Shown here piece after piece: positions 1-10,205 of a stretch of 64,000 nucleotides of DNA. Made by a program: the position numbers and the translations under genes. The stretch comes from Kitasatospora sp. CB01950 (GTDB lineage Bacteria > Actinomycetota > Actinomycetes > Streptomycetales > Streptomycetaceae), in contig NZ_LISX01000001.1 in the NCBI RefSeq assembly GCF_001905465.1, positions 358,419 to 422,418 of the forward strand, in the 5' to 3' direction. Numbering within the stretch: the first letter of the stretch is position 1; the number at the start of each line of letters is the position of its first letter. Below the pieces are notes generated by a model, which was given only the letters and a program-made list of their open reading frames with translations, was not told the DNA's origin and made no database searches.

Positions 1-1
1 G

Positions 2-1072
2 GCGGACGCCGCGCAGCTGTCCTCGCTGGCCGACGAGACCCCCGAGGGGCGCTCGATCGTGGTGCTCGCCAAGACCGCGTACGGCCTGCGGGCCCGCGCC
101 CAGGGCGAGTTGGCGCACGCCGAGTGGGTGCCGTTCACCGCGCAGACCCGCATGTCGGGGGTGGACGTGGACGGGCGTGAGGTCCGCAAGGGCGCGGCCG
201 CCTCGGTCTCCAACTGGGTGACCGCGCACGGCGGTTCGGTCGGCTCCGAGGTGGCGCAGCTGGTCGACGGGATCTCCGCCGCGGGCGGCACCCCGCTGGT
301 GGTCGCCGACCGCGAGGGCGGAGGCCCGCCCCGGGTGCTCGGCGTCATCCACCTCAAGGACGTGGTGAAGGAGGGCATGCGGGAGCGGTTCGCGGAGCTC
401 CGCCGGATGGGTATCAAGACCGTGATGATCACCGGCGACAACCCGCTGACCGCGCGGGCGATCGCCGAGGAGGCGGGCGTCGACGACTTCCTCGCCGAGG
501 CCACGCCCGAGGACAAGATGGCCCTGATCCGGAAGGAGCAGGAGGGCGGCAAGCTGGTCGCGATGACCGGCGACGGCACCAACGACGCCCCCGCGCTCGC
601 CCAGGCCGACGTCGGTGTGGCGATGAACACCGGCACCATGGCGGCCAAGGAGGCCGGCAACATGGTGGACCTGGACTCCAACCCGACCAAGCTGATCGAG
701 ATCGTCGAGATCGGCAAGCAACTGCTCATCACCCGCGGCGCGTTGACGACCTTCTCGATCGCCAACGACGTGGCCAAGTACTTCGCGATCATCCCCGCGA
801 TGTTCGCCGGCGTGTACCCGGGCCTGAGCCACCTGAACATCATGGGCCTGCACAGCCCGACCTCCGCGATCACCTCGGCGATCGTCTTCAACGCCCTGGT
901 CATCGTCGGCCTCATCCCGCTGGCCCTGCGCGGCGTCAAGTACCGTCCCTCCGATGCCAGTTCGCTGCTGTCGAGGAACATCGGGGTGTACGGCCTGGGC
1001 GGCCTGGTGGTGCCGTTCGTCGGCATCAAGCTGATCGACCTGGTCGTGCAGTTCATCCCCGGCCTGAACTGA
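2..1072 (+). CDS. kdpB: Potassium-transporting ATPase subunit B (KdpB), C-terminal part
   Basis: This is the last 356 residues of the catalytic P-type ATPase subunit of the KdpFABC high-affinity K+ pump, an inner-membrane complex that couples ATP hydrolysis to K+ uptake. The frame is open from base 2, so the N-terminus and the DKTGT phosphorylation loop lie outside the window. Visible P-domain signatures are [16 protein letters not shown], the segment ATPEDKM and the hinge motif [20 protein letters not shown], followed by C-terminal membrane helices. kdpC starts 19 bases downstream behind a strong ribosome site, so the two are co-transcribed. The identification is secure; only the 5' end is missing. 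Confidence 0.97.
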   Translation, partial: ADAAQLSSLADETPEGRSIVVLAKTAYGLRARAQGELAHAEWVPFTAQTRMSGVDVDGREVRKGAAASVSNWVTAHGGSVGSEVAQLVDGISAAGGTPLVVADREGGGPPRVLGVIHLKDVVKEGMRERFAELRRMGIKTVMITGDNPLTARAIAEEAGVDDFLAEATPEDKMALIRKEQEGGKLVAMTGDGTNDAPALAQADVGVAMNTGTMAAKEAGNMVDLDSNPTKLIEIVEIGKQLLITRGALTTFSIANDVAKYFAIIPAMFAGVYPGLSHLNIMGLHSPTSAITSAIVFNALVIVGLIPLALRGVKYRPSDASSLLSRNIGVYGLGGLVVPFVGIKLIDLVVQFIPGLN

Positions 1073-1091
1073 CAAGAGAGGAGAACGAGAC

Positions 1092-1709
1092 ATGCCCACC
1101 TTCCTGCGCACCCACCTCACCGCGCTGCGGATGCTGCTGGTGATGACCGTGATCCTCGGCATCGCCTACCCGCTGCTGATCACCGGCATCAGTCAACTCG
1201 CCTTCCCCGCCAAGGCCAACGGCTCGGTGGTGAAGGCCGACGGCAAGGAGATCGGCTCCAGCCTGCTCGGCCAGAGCTTCGACCTGCCCAAGCAGAACCC
1301 CGACGACCCGGACGAGCAGGCGCAGCCCGACCCGAAGTGGTTCCAGCCACGCCCGTCCGCCGGCGGCTACGACCCGAAGTCGTCCGGCGCCTCCAACCTC
1401 GGCCCGAACAGCGACGAGCTGCTGAAGGCCGTCGAGGAGCGCCGCGCCGCCGTCGCCGCGTTCGACGGCGTCGACCCGGCGAGCGTCCCGCCGGACGCGC
1501 TGACCGCCTCCGGCTCCGGACTCGACCCGCAGATCTCCGTCGCGTACGCCGAGCAGCAGGTGAAGCGGGTCGCCGAGGCCCGCGGCGTGCCCGCCGAGCG
1601 GCTGGAGCAGCTGGTCGCCCAGTACACCGACGGCCGCAGCCTCGGCTTCCTCGGGCAGCCCGGCGTCAACGTCGTCCTGCTCAACCGTGCGGTCGCCGAC
1701 CTGAAGTGA
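1092..1709 (+). CDS. kdpC: Potassium-transporting ATPase subunit C (KdpC)
   Basis: KdpC is the small single-span subunit of the KdpFABC K+ pump and stabilises the KdpA-KdpB complex. The 205 residues match the family's usual length. They contain an N-terminal transmembrane helix (about residues 12-36), then an extracytoplasmic domain with the typical SSLLGQSF and RPSAGGYDPKSSGASNLGPNS segments. A GAGAGGAGA ribosome site precedes the ATG by about 7 bases. The gene follows kdpB at 19 bases and its stop overlaps a possible GTG (1706) of the kdpD frame, so the four genes form one operon. Confidence 0.96.
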   Translation: MPTFLRTHLTALRMLLVMTVILGIAYPLLITGISQLAFPAKANGSVVKADGKEIGSSLLGQSFDLPKQNPDDPDEQAQPDPKWFQPRPSAGGYDPKSSGASNLGPNSDELLKAVEERRAAVAAFDGVDPASVPPDALTASGSGLDPQISVAYAEQQVKRVAEARGVPAERLEQLVAQYTDGRSLGFLGQPGVNVVLLNRAVADLK

Positions 1710-1813
1710 CGACGCGTCCCTTACCGAAGCAGGCCGACCCGGGCGCTCCCCCGCCCGGGTCGGCCGGCCGCGTCCCCGAGCCCCTTCCGCCCACCACCGC
1801 GAGACGAGCCGCC

Positions 1814-4353
1814 ATGCCAGCCGACCTCGGAGCCCAGCCCACCGGCCGCCGGCGGGGCCGGCTACGGGTCTACCTCGGCGCGGCCCCCGGCGTCGGCAAG
1901 ACCTACCGGATGCTCGACGAGGCGCACCGCCGCCGGGAACGCGGCACCGACGTGGTGGTCGGCCTGCTGGAGACCCACGACCGCCCGCGCACCGCCCGCC
2001 TGCTCGACGGCCTGGAGCAACTCCCGCGCACCGTACGGCGCTACCGCGACACCGAGTTCGCCGAACTCGACCTGGACGCGCTGCTGGGCCGCCGCCCCGA
2101 ACTCGCCCTGGTCGACGAGCTCGCCCACACCAACATCCCCGGCGGGCGGCACGCCAAGCGCTGGCAGGACGTCGAGGAACTCCTCGCCGCCGGCATCGAC
2201 GTGGTCACCACCGTCAACATCCAGCACCTGGAGTCGCTCAACGACGTCGTGCAGAAGATCACCGGCGTGCCGCAGCGCGAGACCGTCCCCGACGAGGTGG
2301 TGCGCCGCGCAGACCAGATCGAACTGGTCGACATGGCCCCGCAGGCGCTGCGCCGCCGCCTCGCCCACGGCAACGTCTACCAGGCCGAGAAGGTCGACGC
2401 CGCGCTCGCCAACTACTTCCGGGTCGGCAACCTCACCGCGCTGCGCGAACTCGCCCTGCTCTGGCTGGCCGGCCGGGTCGACGAAGGGCTGCGCGACTAC
2501 CGGGCCGTGCACAACATCGACCGGGTCTGGGAGACCCGCGAACGCGTCGTCGTCGCCCTCACCGGCGGACCGGAGGGCCCCACCCTGATCCGCCGCGCCG
2601 CCCGGATCTGCGACCGCACCGCCGGCGGCGAACTGATCGCCGTGCACGTCACCCGCAGCGACGGCCTGGCCGGCGCCTCGCCCGGCCGGCTCGCCGAACA
2701 GCGCAGCCTGGTCGAATCCCTCGGCGGCAGCTACCACGTGGTGGTGGGCGACGACATCCCCGAGGCGCTGCTGACCTTCGCCCGGGCCCGGGACGCCACC
2801 CAACTCGTCCTCGGCACCAGCCGGCGCGGCCGCACCAACCGCTTCCTCACCGGCCCCGGCATCGGCGAGACCACCGTCGACCGGTCCGAGGACATCGACG
2901 TCCACATGGTCACCCACGCCTTCACCGGCCGCGGTCGCCTCCCCTCGCTGGGCCGCCGGCACTCCCGCCGCCGCACCCTCGCCGGGTACGCCGCCGGACT
3001 CGCCGTCCCCTGGCTGCTGACCGCTCTGCTCTCCCAGGCGCACACCGCGCTGAACCTCACCACCGACGCGCTGATCTTTCAACTCGGTGTCGTCGCCGTC
3101 GCGTTGCTCGGCGGAGCGGTCTCCGCGCTGCTCGCCTCCGTGGTCGCCTCGCTGCTGTTGAACTACTACTTCATCCCGCCGGTGCACACCTTCACCATCG
3201 GCGAGGCCAACAACTTCATCGCGCTCGCCGTGTTCGCCGCCGTCGCGCTGTGCGTGTCCACCGTCGTCGACCACTCCGCCCGGCAGACCGCCCGGGCCGC
3301 CCGCGCCACCGCCGAGGCCGAGACCCTCTCCACCCTGGCCGGCTCGGTGCTGCGCGGCGCCGATGCCGTCCCCGCCCTGCTGGAACGCACCCGCACCTCC
3401 TTCGGCCTGGACACCGTCGCCCTGCTCGACCCCGCCACCGGCGAGGTGCTCGCCCGCACCGACACCCCGGCCGCCGCCGACGACCACCCCGAGACCACCG
3501 AACTCCCGGTCGGCGCCGACGCGTTGCTGGTGCTCACCGGCCGCCGGCTGCCCGACACCGACCACCGGGTGCTGGCCGCGTTCGCCGCCCACCTCGCCGC
3601 CGCCCTCGAACGCGACCGGCTCGCCACCGTCGCCGCCGAGGTCGAACCGATCCGCGCCGCCGACCGGATGCGCACCGCCCTGCTCGCCGCCGTCAGCCAC
3701 GACCTGCGCACCCCGCTCGCCACCGCCCTCGCCTCCGTCGGCTCGCTGCGCAGCCCCGAGGTCGAGTTCTCCGCCGCGGACCGCGCCGAACTGCTCGCCC
3801 TCGCCGACGAGTCCCTGGTCGAACTCACCCGCCTGGTCGACAACCTGCTCGACCTCAGCCGCCTCCAGGCCGGCGCCCTCACCCTGCACCTGCAACCCAC
3901 CCACCTGGACGAGATCCTGCCGCGCGCCCTCGACTCGCTGCCCGACCCCGACGTGCCCGTCCGGCCGCTCGACCTCGACACCGTCCCGCCGGTCCTCGCC
4001 GACCCGCCGCTGCTCGAACGCGTCCTCGCCAACGTCGTCACCAACGCACTGCGGCACAACGCGCCCGGGGCACCCGTCCTGGTCACCGCCTCCGCCCACG
4101 CCCACCGGGTGGAGATCCGCATCGTCGACCGCGGGCCCGGCATCCCGCCCGAGGACCGCGACCGGGTCTTCCTGCCGTTCCAACGCCTCGGCGACACCGA
4201 CAACACCACCGGGCTCGGCCTCGGCCTCGCCCTCTCCCGCGGCCTCGCCGAAGCCATGGGCGGCAGCCTCGACGTCGAGGACACCCCCGGCGGCGGCACC
4301 ACCATGCTGCTCACCCTGCCCGCCGCCACCGAAGCACCCCACGAGGAAACCCG

Positions 4354-4357
<4 letters not shown>
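1814..4357 (+). CDS. kdpD: Osmosensitive K+ channel sensor histidine kinase KdpD
   Basis: KdpD senses K+ limitation and turgor and phosphorylates KdpE to induce the kdp operon. The 847-residue protein has the N-terminal KdpD domain with a Walker A (GAAPGVGKT, Lys29), a Usp-like domain, four closely spaced membrane helices (about residues 390-480), a GAF-like segment, a HisKA box (VSHDLRTPL, His629) and a C-terminal HATPase with GLGLGLALSRGLAE. The ATG at 1814 is used here. The frame also offers a GTG at 1706 overlapping the kdpC stop, which would add 36 proline-rich residues. The stop overlaps the kdpE start (ATGA), showing coupling. Confidence 0.94.
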
Positions 4358-5015
<658 letters not shown>

Positions 5016-5028
<13 letters not shown>

Positions 5029-5603
5029 CGCGCCGCCAGGCGGCGGCCCGCGCCCGCCACCACACTGCCCGCGACCGTCCCCAGCAGCGCGCCCGCCACC
5101 ACGTCCCCCGGGTAGTGCACCCCCGTGTGCACCCGCGAATAGCCCACCGACGCCGCGAGCAGCCCCAACGGCGCTGCCGCCCACGGAAGTTGGGAGGCCA
5201 CTCCGGTGGCGAACGCGAACGCCGACGCGGTGTGCCCGGACGGGAACGACGCCGACTCCGGCATCGGCACGTGCCGCGCCTGCGGCACCTTCCCCGCCAC
5301 CCGGTCCGGCCGGGTCCGCCGCGCCAGCGACTTGCCCGCCAGGTTCGCCGCCGCCGACGCCACCGCCACCGACCCCAGCCCCACCAGCGCCGCCCGGCGC
5401 GACGCCCCCGGCACCAGCGCCAGGCCGCACGCCACCGCCACCGACAGCTTCGAGTTGTCCGCTGCCGTCGACAGCCGCCGCAGACCCTCGTCCAGCGCCG
5501 GCGTCGGCGTCGCCGCGACCGCCGCGTACACCGCCAGATCCACCGCCGACAGGTCCGCCACCACCCGGCGCCCGGCCGGCGCCCACCGATCCAACACCTT
5601 CAC
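5016..5603 (-). CDS. PAP2-family phosphatase (lipid phosphate phosphatase-like)
   Basis: This 195-residue integral-membrane PAP2 phosphatase probably dephosphorylates phosphatidic acid or an isoprenoid pyrophosphate at the membrane face. All three catalytic motifs are present: K-x6-RP (KSLARRTRP), FPSGHTASAF and SR-x5-H-x3-D (SRVHTGVHYPGD). Several Ala/Val/Gly-rich membrane helices surround them. I chose the GTG at 5603 because it overlaps the stop of the upstream lipid kinase as GTGA; longer starts would run inside that gene. The coupling suggests co-production of a lipid kinase and an opposing phosphatase. Its exact substrate cannot be read from sequence. Confidence 0.9.
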
Positions 5604-6928
5604 CGCGCACCGCCGTTCGCCTCGACGCGGCCCGCCGCCAGCCGCGACAGCCGCCGCCACGACAGCGGCGGCGCCGGCCGCACCGCACCCGGCCGGCGCC
5701 GTGGCACCCGCACCCGCAGCGCCCCCGGGCGGATCACGCACCGCACCGGGACGTCCAGCTCCAACGCCTCGCCGTCCACCGCCACCGGAATCCTCGCCGC
5801 CTCCGCCGTCACCAGCACCTCACGCCCCATCAGCGTCCGCACCGCCTCCGCATTCGTACCCCGCAACGCCAGCTCCGCCGCCTGCGCCGCGCCGTCCACC
5901 TTCACCCCCAGCACCCCCAACCGGCCCAGATCCAGCCGCGAACGCCGCCCCGGATCCAACAGGTCCCCGGCGTCGTACGGGTTGTTGCTGACCAGCACCG
6001 CCTGCGGCCGCTCCAGCACCTCCCCGCCCACCTCGGCCCGCAGCTCCGCGCCCGCGTACCCCACCAGCAGGTCCGGCAGCATCGCCAGCGCCGTCGACGC
6101 CTTCGCGTCCCGGTAGTCCGGATTCCGCACCACCTCCGCGTACGTGCCGAACGACACGTTGTTCACGAACGCCCGGCCCGCCACCTCGCCCAGGTCCACC
6201 CGCAGCTCCACGCCGTCCGTCAACGCGTCCAGGCCGCTCGCCGGATCGTCCCGGTCCAGGCCCAGATCCAGCGCGAAGTGGTTGCGGGTGCCCGCCGCCA
6301 CCACCAGGAACGGCAGCCCGTGCCGGGCCGCGACCTGCGCCACCAGCGCCTGCGTGCCGTCCCCGCCGGCCACCCCCAGCAGATCCGCGCCGTCGGCCAC
6401 CGCCCGCTCCGCCAGCAGCGCCACGTCCTGCGCCGGCCCGGCCGAGGGGTCGAGCAGCACCACCTCGGCCCCCAACTCCCGCGCCCGGTCGGCCAGCCGG
6501 AACTCCCGCACCTTCCCGCCGCCGGACTCCGGATTCATGATCAGCACCGGCCTGCGCGGCCCCGGCGCCTCCCGCTCCCGCACCTCGCGCGGCCCCCGGG
6601 CCGACCGCAGCGCCGACCGCCCCAGCGACAGGCCCGCCGACCACAGCGCCACCGCGCCCAGCACCCACGGCCACGTCCCCGCCCCGACGACCAGCGCCAC
6701 CGCACCCGCCGGCGCCGCCACCGCCAGCAGCGCCCCGAGCCAGCGCACCGGCCCGCGCCGCGACAGCGCCCACCACACCCCCGCCGCGATCAGCGCCAAC
6801 GCCGCCACCCCGACCGCCACCACCAGCGCCCCGCGCAGCCCCGCCCCCGCCGCCAGCACCCCGACCGCCGCCGCCCCGCACCCGATCGCGGCCCGCGCCA
6901 GCCACTTCGCCCGCACCACCTCAGCCAT
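5600..6928 (-). CDS. Diacylglycerol/sphingosine-kinase-family lipid kinase with membrane N-terminus
   Basis: A 442-residue protein of the DAGK catalytic family (YegS/DgkB-like), which transfers phosphate from ATP to a lipid hydroxyl. The N-terminus has about four hydrophobic helices (residues 12-105), followed by the kinase domain with NPESGGGKV, the nucleotide loop GVAGGDGTQALVAQVA and AAGTRNHFALDLGLDRDD, ending in a beta-rich substrate domain (VAVDGEALE). The ATG at 6928 (MAEVVRAKW) is the start consistent with the family. The gene is divergent from the response regulator at 6998 and couples by GTGA overlap to the PAP2 gene. Confidence 0.92.
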   Translation of the reverse strand: MAEVVRAKWLARAAIGCGAAAVGVLAAGAGLRGALVVAVGVAALALIAAGVWWALSRRGPVRWLGALLAVAAPAGAVALVVGAGTWPWVLGAVALWSAGLSLGRSALRSARGPREVREREAPGPRRPVLIMNPESGGGKVREFRLADRARELGAEVVLLDPSAGPAQDVALLAERAVADGADLLGVAGGDGTQALVAQVAARHGLPFLVVAAGTRNHFALDLGLDRDDPASGLDALTDGVELRVDLGEVAGRAFVNNVSFGTYAEVVRNPDYRDAKASTALAMLPDLLVGYAGAELRAEVGGEVLERPQAVLVSNNPYDAGDLLDPGRRSRLDLGRLGVLGVKVDGAAQAAELALRGTNAEAVRTLMGREVLVTAEAARIPVAVDGEALELDVPVRCVIRPGALRVRVPRRRPGAVRPAPPLSWRRLSRLAAGRVEANGGAR

Positions 6929-6997
6929 CCTCCGACCGTAACGCCCCGTCAACCGTCGCGCCCGGCACGACAATCGGGCTGTGGCAGAATCCGCCGG

Positions 6998-7657
6998 GTG
7001 ACCATCCGGGTACTGCTCGCCGACGACCAGGAGATGGTGCGCCGCGGACTGCGCCGCATCCTCGAAACCCAACCGGACCTCCAGGTGGTCGGTGAGGCCG
7101 CCGACGGCGTCGCCACCGTCGAGGCCGCCCGCGCGCTGCGGCCCGACGTCGCCCTGGTGGACGTCCGGATGCCCCGGATGGACGGCCTCGAAGTCGTCCG
7201 GCAGCTCTGCGGGCCCACCGCCGACCCACAGGTCAAGGTGGTCGTGGTGACCACCTTCGACCTCGACGAGTACGTGTACCCGGCGCTGCGCGGCGGCGCC
7301 TCCGGCTTCCTGCTCAAGCGCTCCGGACCGGCCCTGCTGATCGAGGCCGTCCGCGCCGCGGCGGCCGGCGACAGCCTGATCAGCCCGTCCGTCACCGTCC
7401 GTCTGCTCCAGCACGTCACCGGCCGCCGCCCCGAGACCGCGCCGCTCGCCGAACCGCTCACCACCCGCGAACAGGAGATCACCCGCGAGGTCGCCGCCGG
7501 ACGCACCAACGCCGACATCGCCGCCGCCCTGTTCATCTCGGCCGGCACCGTGAAGACCCACGTCGCGCACATCCAGCGCAAACTCGGCGTCCGCAACCGG
7601 GTCGGCGTCGCCATGCGCGCCTTCGAGCTCGGCTACCTCACCGACCTGCCCGCATGA
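6998..7657 (+). CDS. NarL/LuxR-family response regulator
   Basis: This 219-residue two-component regulator has a receiver domain (acidic DDQE near the N-terminus, phospho-acceptor Asp55 in LVDVRMPRMDG) and a C-terminal LuxR helix-turn-helix (LTTREQEITREVAAGRTNADIA... SAGTVKTHVAHIQRKLGVRNR). It starts with GTG. The partner kinase follows with an ATGA overlap, so the pair is one transcript. The target genes and the signal are unknown. The nearby lipid kinase is divergent, about 70 bases away, and could share control. Confidence 0.93.
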   Translation: MTIRVLLADDQEMVRRGLRRILETQPDLQVVGEAADGVATVEAARALRPDVALVDVRMPRMDGLEVVRQLCGPTADPQVKVVVVTTFDLDEYVYPALRGGASGFLLKRSGPALLIEAVRAAAAGDSLISPSVTVRLLQHVTGRRPETAPLAEPLTTREQEITREVAAGRTNADIAAALFISAGTVKTHVAHIQRKLGVRNRVGVAMRAFELGYLTDLPA

Positions 7658-8742
7658 CCGGCGCCCGCCCCGCCCTGACCGCCGTCGCGGCCGCACTGCT
7701 GTTCCTGCCCGCCGCGTTCGCCCACGGCTCGGCCTGGCTGCCCGCCGCCACCGCCGCCCTGATCCTCGCCCTCACCGCGCTCCGCCTGCCGTCCGTCCTC
7801 GCACCCGTCGCCGCCGCGCTGCTCTCGCTCGCCGTCGACGCCGGCTACTTCGGCGACCACGGCCTCGAACTGGTCTGGATGCCCGCCGAGTTCGCCACCC
7901 TGCTGGTCCTGGTGGTGCGTACGGTCCGACGGCTGCCGGCCCGCCCGGCCTGGGCCGCCGGCGCGCTCACCGCCGCCGCCGCGCTGGCCCTGCCGCTGCG
8001 CTTCGCGCTGCGCCAACCCGTGCCGCTGGACGCCTCCGTGGCCGGGCTGGCGCTCGCCGTCGTCCCCGTCGCCGCCGCCCTCGGCGCCGCCCTCTACCTG
8101 CGCGGCCAGGACGACCGCCGGGTCCGCGCCGTCCGCGACGCCCGCCGCGAACAGCGCCTCGCCGTCGCCCGCGACCTGCACGACTACGTCGCCCACGAGC
8201 TCACCGGCATCCTGCTGGAGGTGCAGGCGGCCCAGGTCAGCGGCTACGACGAGGCCGAGAACGCCCGGCTGCTGGCCCGCCTGGAGGCCGCCGGGCAGCG
8301 CGCCCTCACCTCCATGGACCACACCCTGGACACCCTGCGCGCCCCCGACGACGCCGCCCCGCGCCGCCACACCCTCACCGAACTCCCCGCCCTGCTCGAC
8401 CACTTCCCCGACCGGCCGGCCCTGCACGGCCCCGCCGAACTGCCCGCCCTGCCGCCCGCCGTCGAGGACGCCGCCTACCGGGTCGCACTGGAGGCCCTCA
8501 CCAACATCCGCCGCCACGCGCCCGCCGCCGACCTGATCACCGTCGCCCTCGCCCACCACCCCTGCGCAGGCCTCACCGTCACCGTCACCGACGCCGGCCC
8601 CGCCCACCCCCACGCCCGATCCGGCGGCGGCACCGGCCTCGCCGCGCTGCGCAGCCGGATCGCCGACCTCGGCGGCGAACTCACCGCCGGCCCGCACGGC
8701 ACCGGCTGGCAGGTCGCGGCGACCCTCCCCACCGGGGCCTGA
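7654..8742 (+). CDS. DesK/NarX-type sensor histidine kinase
   Basis: This 362-residue membrane sensor kinase is the partner of the response regulator directly upstream (ATGA overlap). The N-terminal 155 residues are four to five hydrophobic helices with almost no extracytoplasmic loops, suggesting it senses the membrane itself or an intramembrane signal. The HisKA_3 dimerisation box is EQRLAVARDLHDYVAHELTG with His176. The compact HATPase carries the N-box EALTNIRRHAP and G-box GGGTGLAALRSRIADLGGEL. A strong bidirectional hairpin follows the stop. Confidence 0.93.
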   Translation: MTGARPALTAVAAALLFLPAAFAHGSAWLPAATAALILALTALRLPSVLAPVAAALLSLAVDAGYFGDHGLELVWMPAEFATLLVLVVRTVRRLPARPAWAAGALTAAAALALPLRFALRQPVPLDASVAGLALAVVPVAAALGAALYLRGQDDRRVRAVRDARREQRLAVARDLHDYVAHELTGILLEVQAAQVSGYDEAENARLLARLEAAGQRALTSMDHTLDTLRAPDDAAPRRHTLTELPALLDHFPDRPALHGPAELPALPPAVEDAAYRVALEALTNIRRHAPAADLITVALAHHPCAGLTVTVTDAGPAHPHARSGGGTGLAALRSRIADLGGELTAGPHGTGWQVAATLPTGA

Positions 8743-8749
8743 ACACGCC

Positions 8750-8782
8750 GACGGCGCGCGGCCCTCCCGGCCGCGCGCCGTC
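8750..8782. terminator. Bidirectional hairpin between sensor kinase and serS-like gene
   Basis: A perfect 14-bp stem (8750-8763 with 8769-8782) closes a 5-base loop between two convergent genes. It is GC-rich and lacks a long T-tract, as is common for actinobacterial intrinsic terminators, and can serve both strands. Confidence 0.8.
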
Positions 8783-8807
8783 AACTCAACTGTCCAAAAA
8801 GGGAGTT

Positions 8808-10103
8808 CTACTCCTCGATCGGGGTGCCGTCGGCCGCGATCCGGGCGAAGCCGAGGTACTTGTGCAGCGCCTTCGGCAGCAGCACCGAACCGTCGGCCTG
8901 CTGGTGCTGCTCCAGCACCGCCGCGATGGTGCGGCCCAGCGGCAGACCCGAACCGTTCACCGTCGCCGCGGGCGTCGGCTTCCCGTTCTCGTCCCGGGTG
9001 CGGATGCCCGCCCGGCGGCCCTGGAAGGTGCCGAAGTCCGACACCGAGGAGATCTCCCGGTAGGTGTCCTGGCTGGGCAGCCACACCTCCAGGTCGTACG
9101 TCAGCTGCGACGAGAACCCGGTGTCACCGGCCGCCAACGTGACCACGCGGTACGAGAGTTCGAGCTCCTGGAGGCACGCCTCGGCGTGCGACACCATCAG
9201 CAGCGCCTGCTCGCCCGACTCGCCGGGGGCACAGATCCGCACCATCTCCACCTTCGAGAACTGGTGCAGCCGGATCAGCCCCCGGGTGTCCCGCCCGTAC
9301 GAGCCGGCCTCCGAACGGAAGCACGGCGTGTGCGCGGTCAGCGCCAACGGCAGCTCGGCCGGCGGCACGATCTCGTCCGCGTACAGGTTGGTCAGCGGCA
9401 CCTCGGCGGTCGGGATCAGGAACAGGTCCCGGTCGGCGACCCCCGTCCGGAACAGGTCCTCCTCGAACTTCGGCAGCTGCCCGGTGCCGGTCATGGAGCG
9501 CCGGTTCACCAGGTACGGCACCGCGTGCTCGACGTAGCCGTGCCGGCGGGTGTGCAGGTCCAGCAGCAGCGCGACGATCGCCCGCTCCAGCGCCGCGCCG
9601 GTGCCGCGCAGCACGCTGAACCGCGAACCCGAGAGCTTGGTGGCCCGGGCGAAGTCCATGATGCCCATGGTCTCGCCCAGGTCGACGTGGTCCTTCGGCG
9701 CGAAGTCGAACGACTGCGGCTCGCCGACCCGGCGCACCTCACGGGCGTCCGCGTCCGAGAAACCGTCCGGCGACCCGTCCAGCGGCAGGTTCGGGATCGT
9801 CAGCAGCAGCTCGGTCAACTCCTGCTGGACGGCTTCGAGTTCGGCCTCGTTCCGCTGGATCTGCTCCTTCAGCGAACGGGCGCTCTCCTTCAGCTCCGAG
9901 ACGTCCCCGCCCTGCTTCGCCGTCCGCTGCACCTCCTGCGCGACCTGCTTCGACCGCGCCCGCAGCTCGTCGCCGCTCTGGATGCCCGCGTTGCGCCGGG
10001 ACTGCAGGCCCTCCAGCGCGGACAGGTCGAGCCGGTAGCCGCGACGTGCGAGCCGCCGGACGGCTTCGTCCCCCAGGTCGATCAGGGCGCGGGCATCATG
10101 CAT
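8808..10103 (-). CDS. Seryl-tRNA synthetase, proteobacterial-like second type
   Basis: A 431-residue class II aminoacyl-tRNA synthetase that should charge tRNA-Ser. It has the N-terminal tRNA-binding coiled coil (about residues 25-105), motif 2 (PCFRSEAGSYGRDTRGLIR, then HQFSKVEMV) and motif 3 (NGSGLPLGRTIAAVLEQHQQ). The TAEVPLTNLYADE and VPYLVNRRSMTGTGQLPKF stretches resemble the E. coli-type enzyme. From memory, the housekeeping Streptomyces SerRS begins MIDLRLLREDPD, which this does not. The ATG at 10103 has a GAGGAG site 8-13 bases upstream. It may be an extra copy, like synthetases that confer resistance to seryl-nucleoside inhibitors. The enzyme family is certain; the paralogue status is inferred. 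Confidence 0.93.
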   Translation of the reverse strand: MHDARALIDLGDEAVRRLARRGYRLDLSALEGLQSRRNAGIQSGDELRARSKQVAQEVQRTAKQGGDVSELKESARSLKEQIQRNEAELEAVQQELTELLLTIPNLPLDGSPDGFSDADAREVRRVGEPQSFDFAPKDHVDLGETMGIMDFARATKLSGSRFSVLRGTGAALERAIVALLLDLHTRRHGYVEHAVPYLVNRRSMTGTGQLPKFEEDLFRTGVADRDLFLIPTAEVPLTNLYADEIVPPAELPLALTAHTPCFRSEAGSYGRDTRGLIRLHQFSKVEMVRICAPGESGEQALLMVSHAEACLQELELSYRVVTLAAGDTGFSSQLTYDLEVWLPSQDTYREISSVSDFGTFQGRRAGIRTRDENGKPTPAATVNGSGLPLGRTIAAVLEQHQQADGSVLLPKALHKYLGFARIAADGTPIEE

Positions 10104-10205
10104 CGGAGTCTGCTCCTCGGGACAGCCAGGTGAAGTTCCCCGACGGTAGCAGGGGCACGGATCGCGCGGCATCGCGTTTGCCGCGGGCCCGCCGGCTCGC
10201 GGCGA

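Noticed and set aside
1337..1813. A 1006-codon start for KdpD
   Set aside because: The added N-terminus overlaps kdpC out of frame and is Arg-rich shadow sequence; only GTG 1706 is worth considering as a longer start.
1862..4342. An 826-codon open frame antisense to kdpD, and similar long frames opposite most genes
   Set aside because: Low-complexity Gly/Ala/Val/Asp translations without domains, mirrored on strongly coding genes; a by-product of third-position GC.
5600..7696. A 698-codon version of the lipid kinase frame running through the response regulator
   Set aside because: The kinase family N-terminus starts at 6928; the extra 256 residues are antisense to the response regulator and have no recognisable domain.
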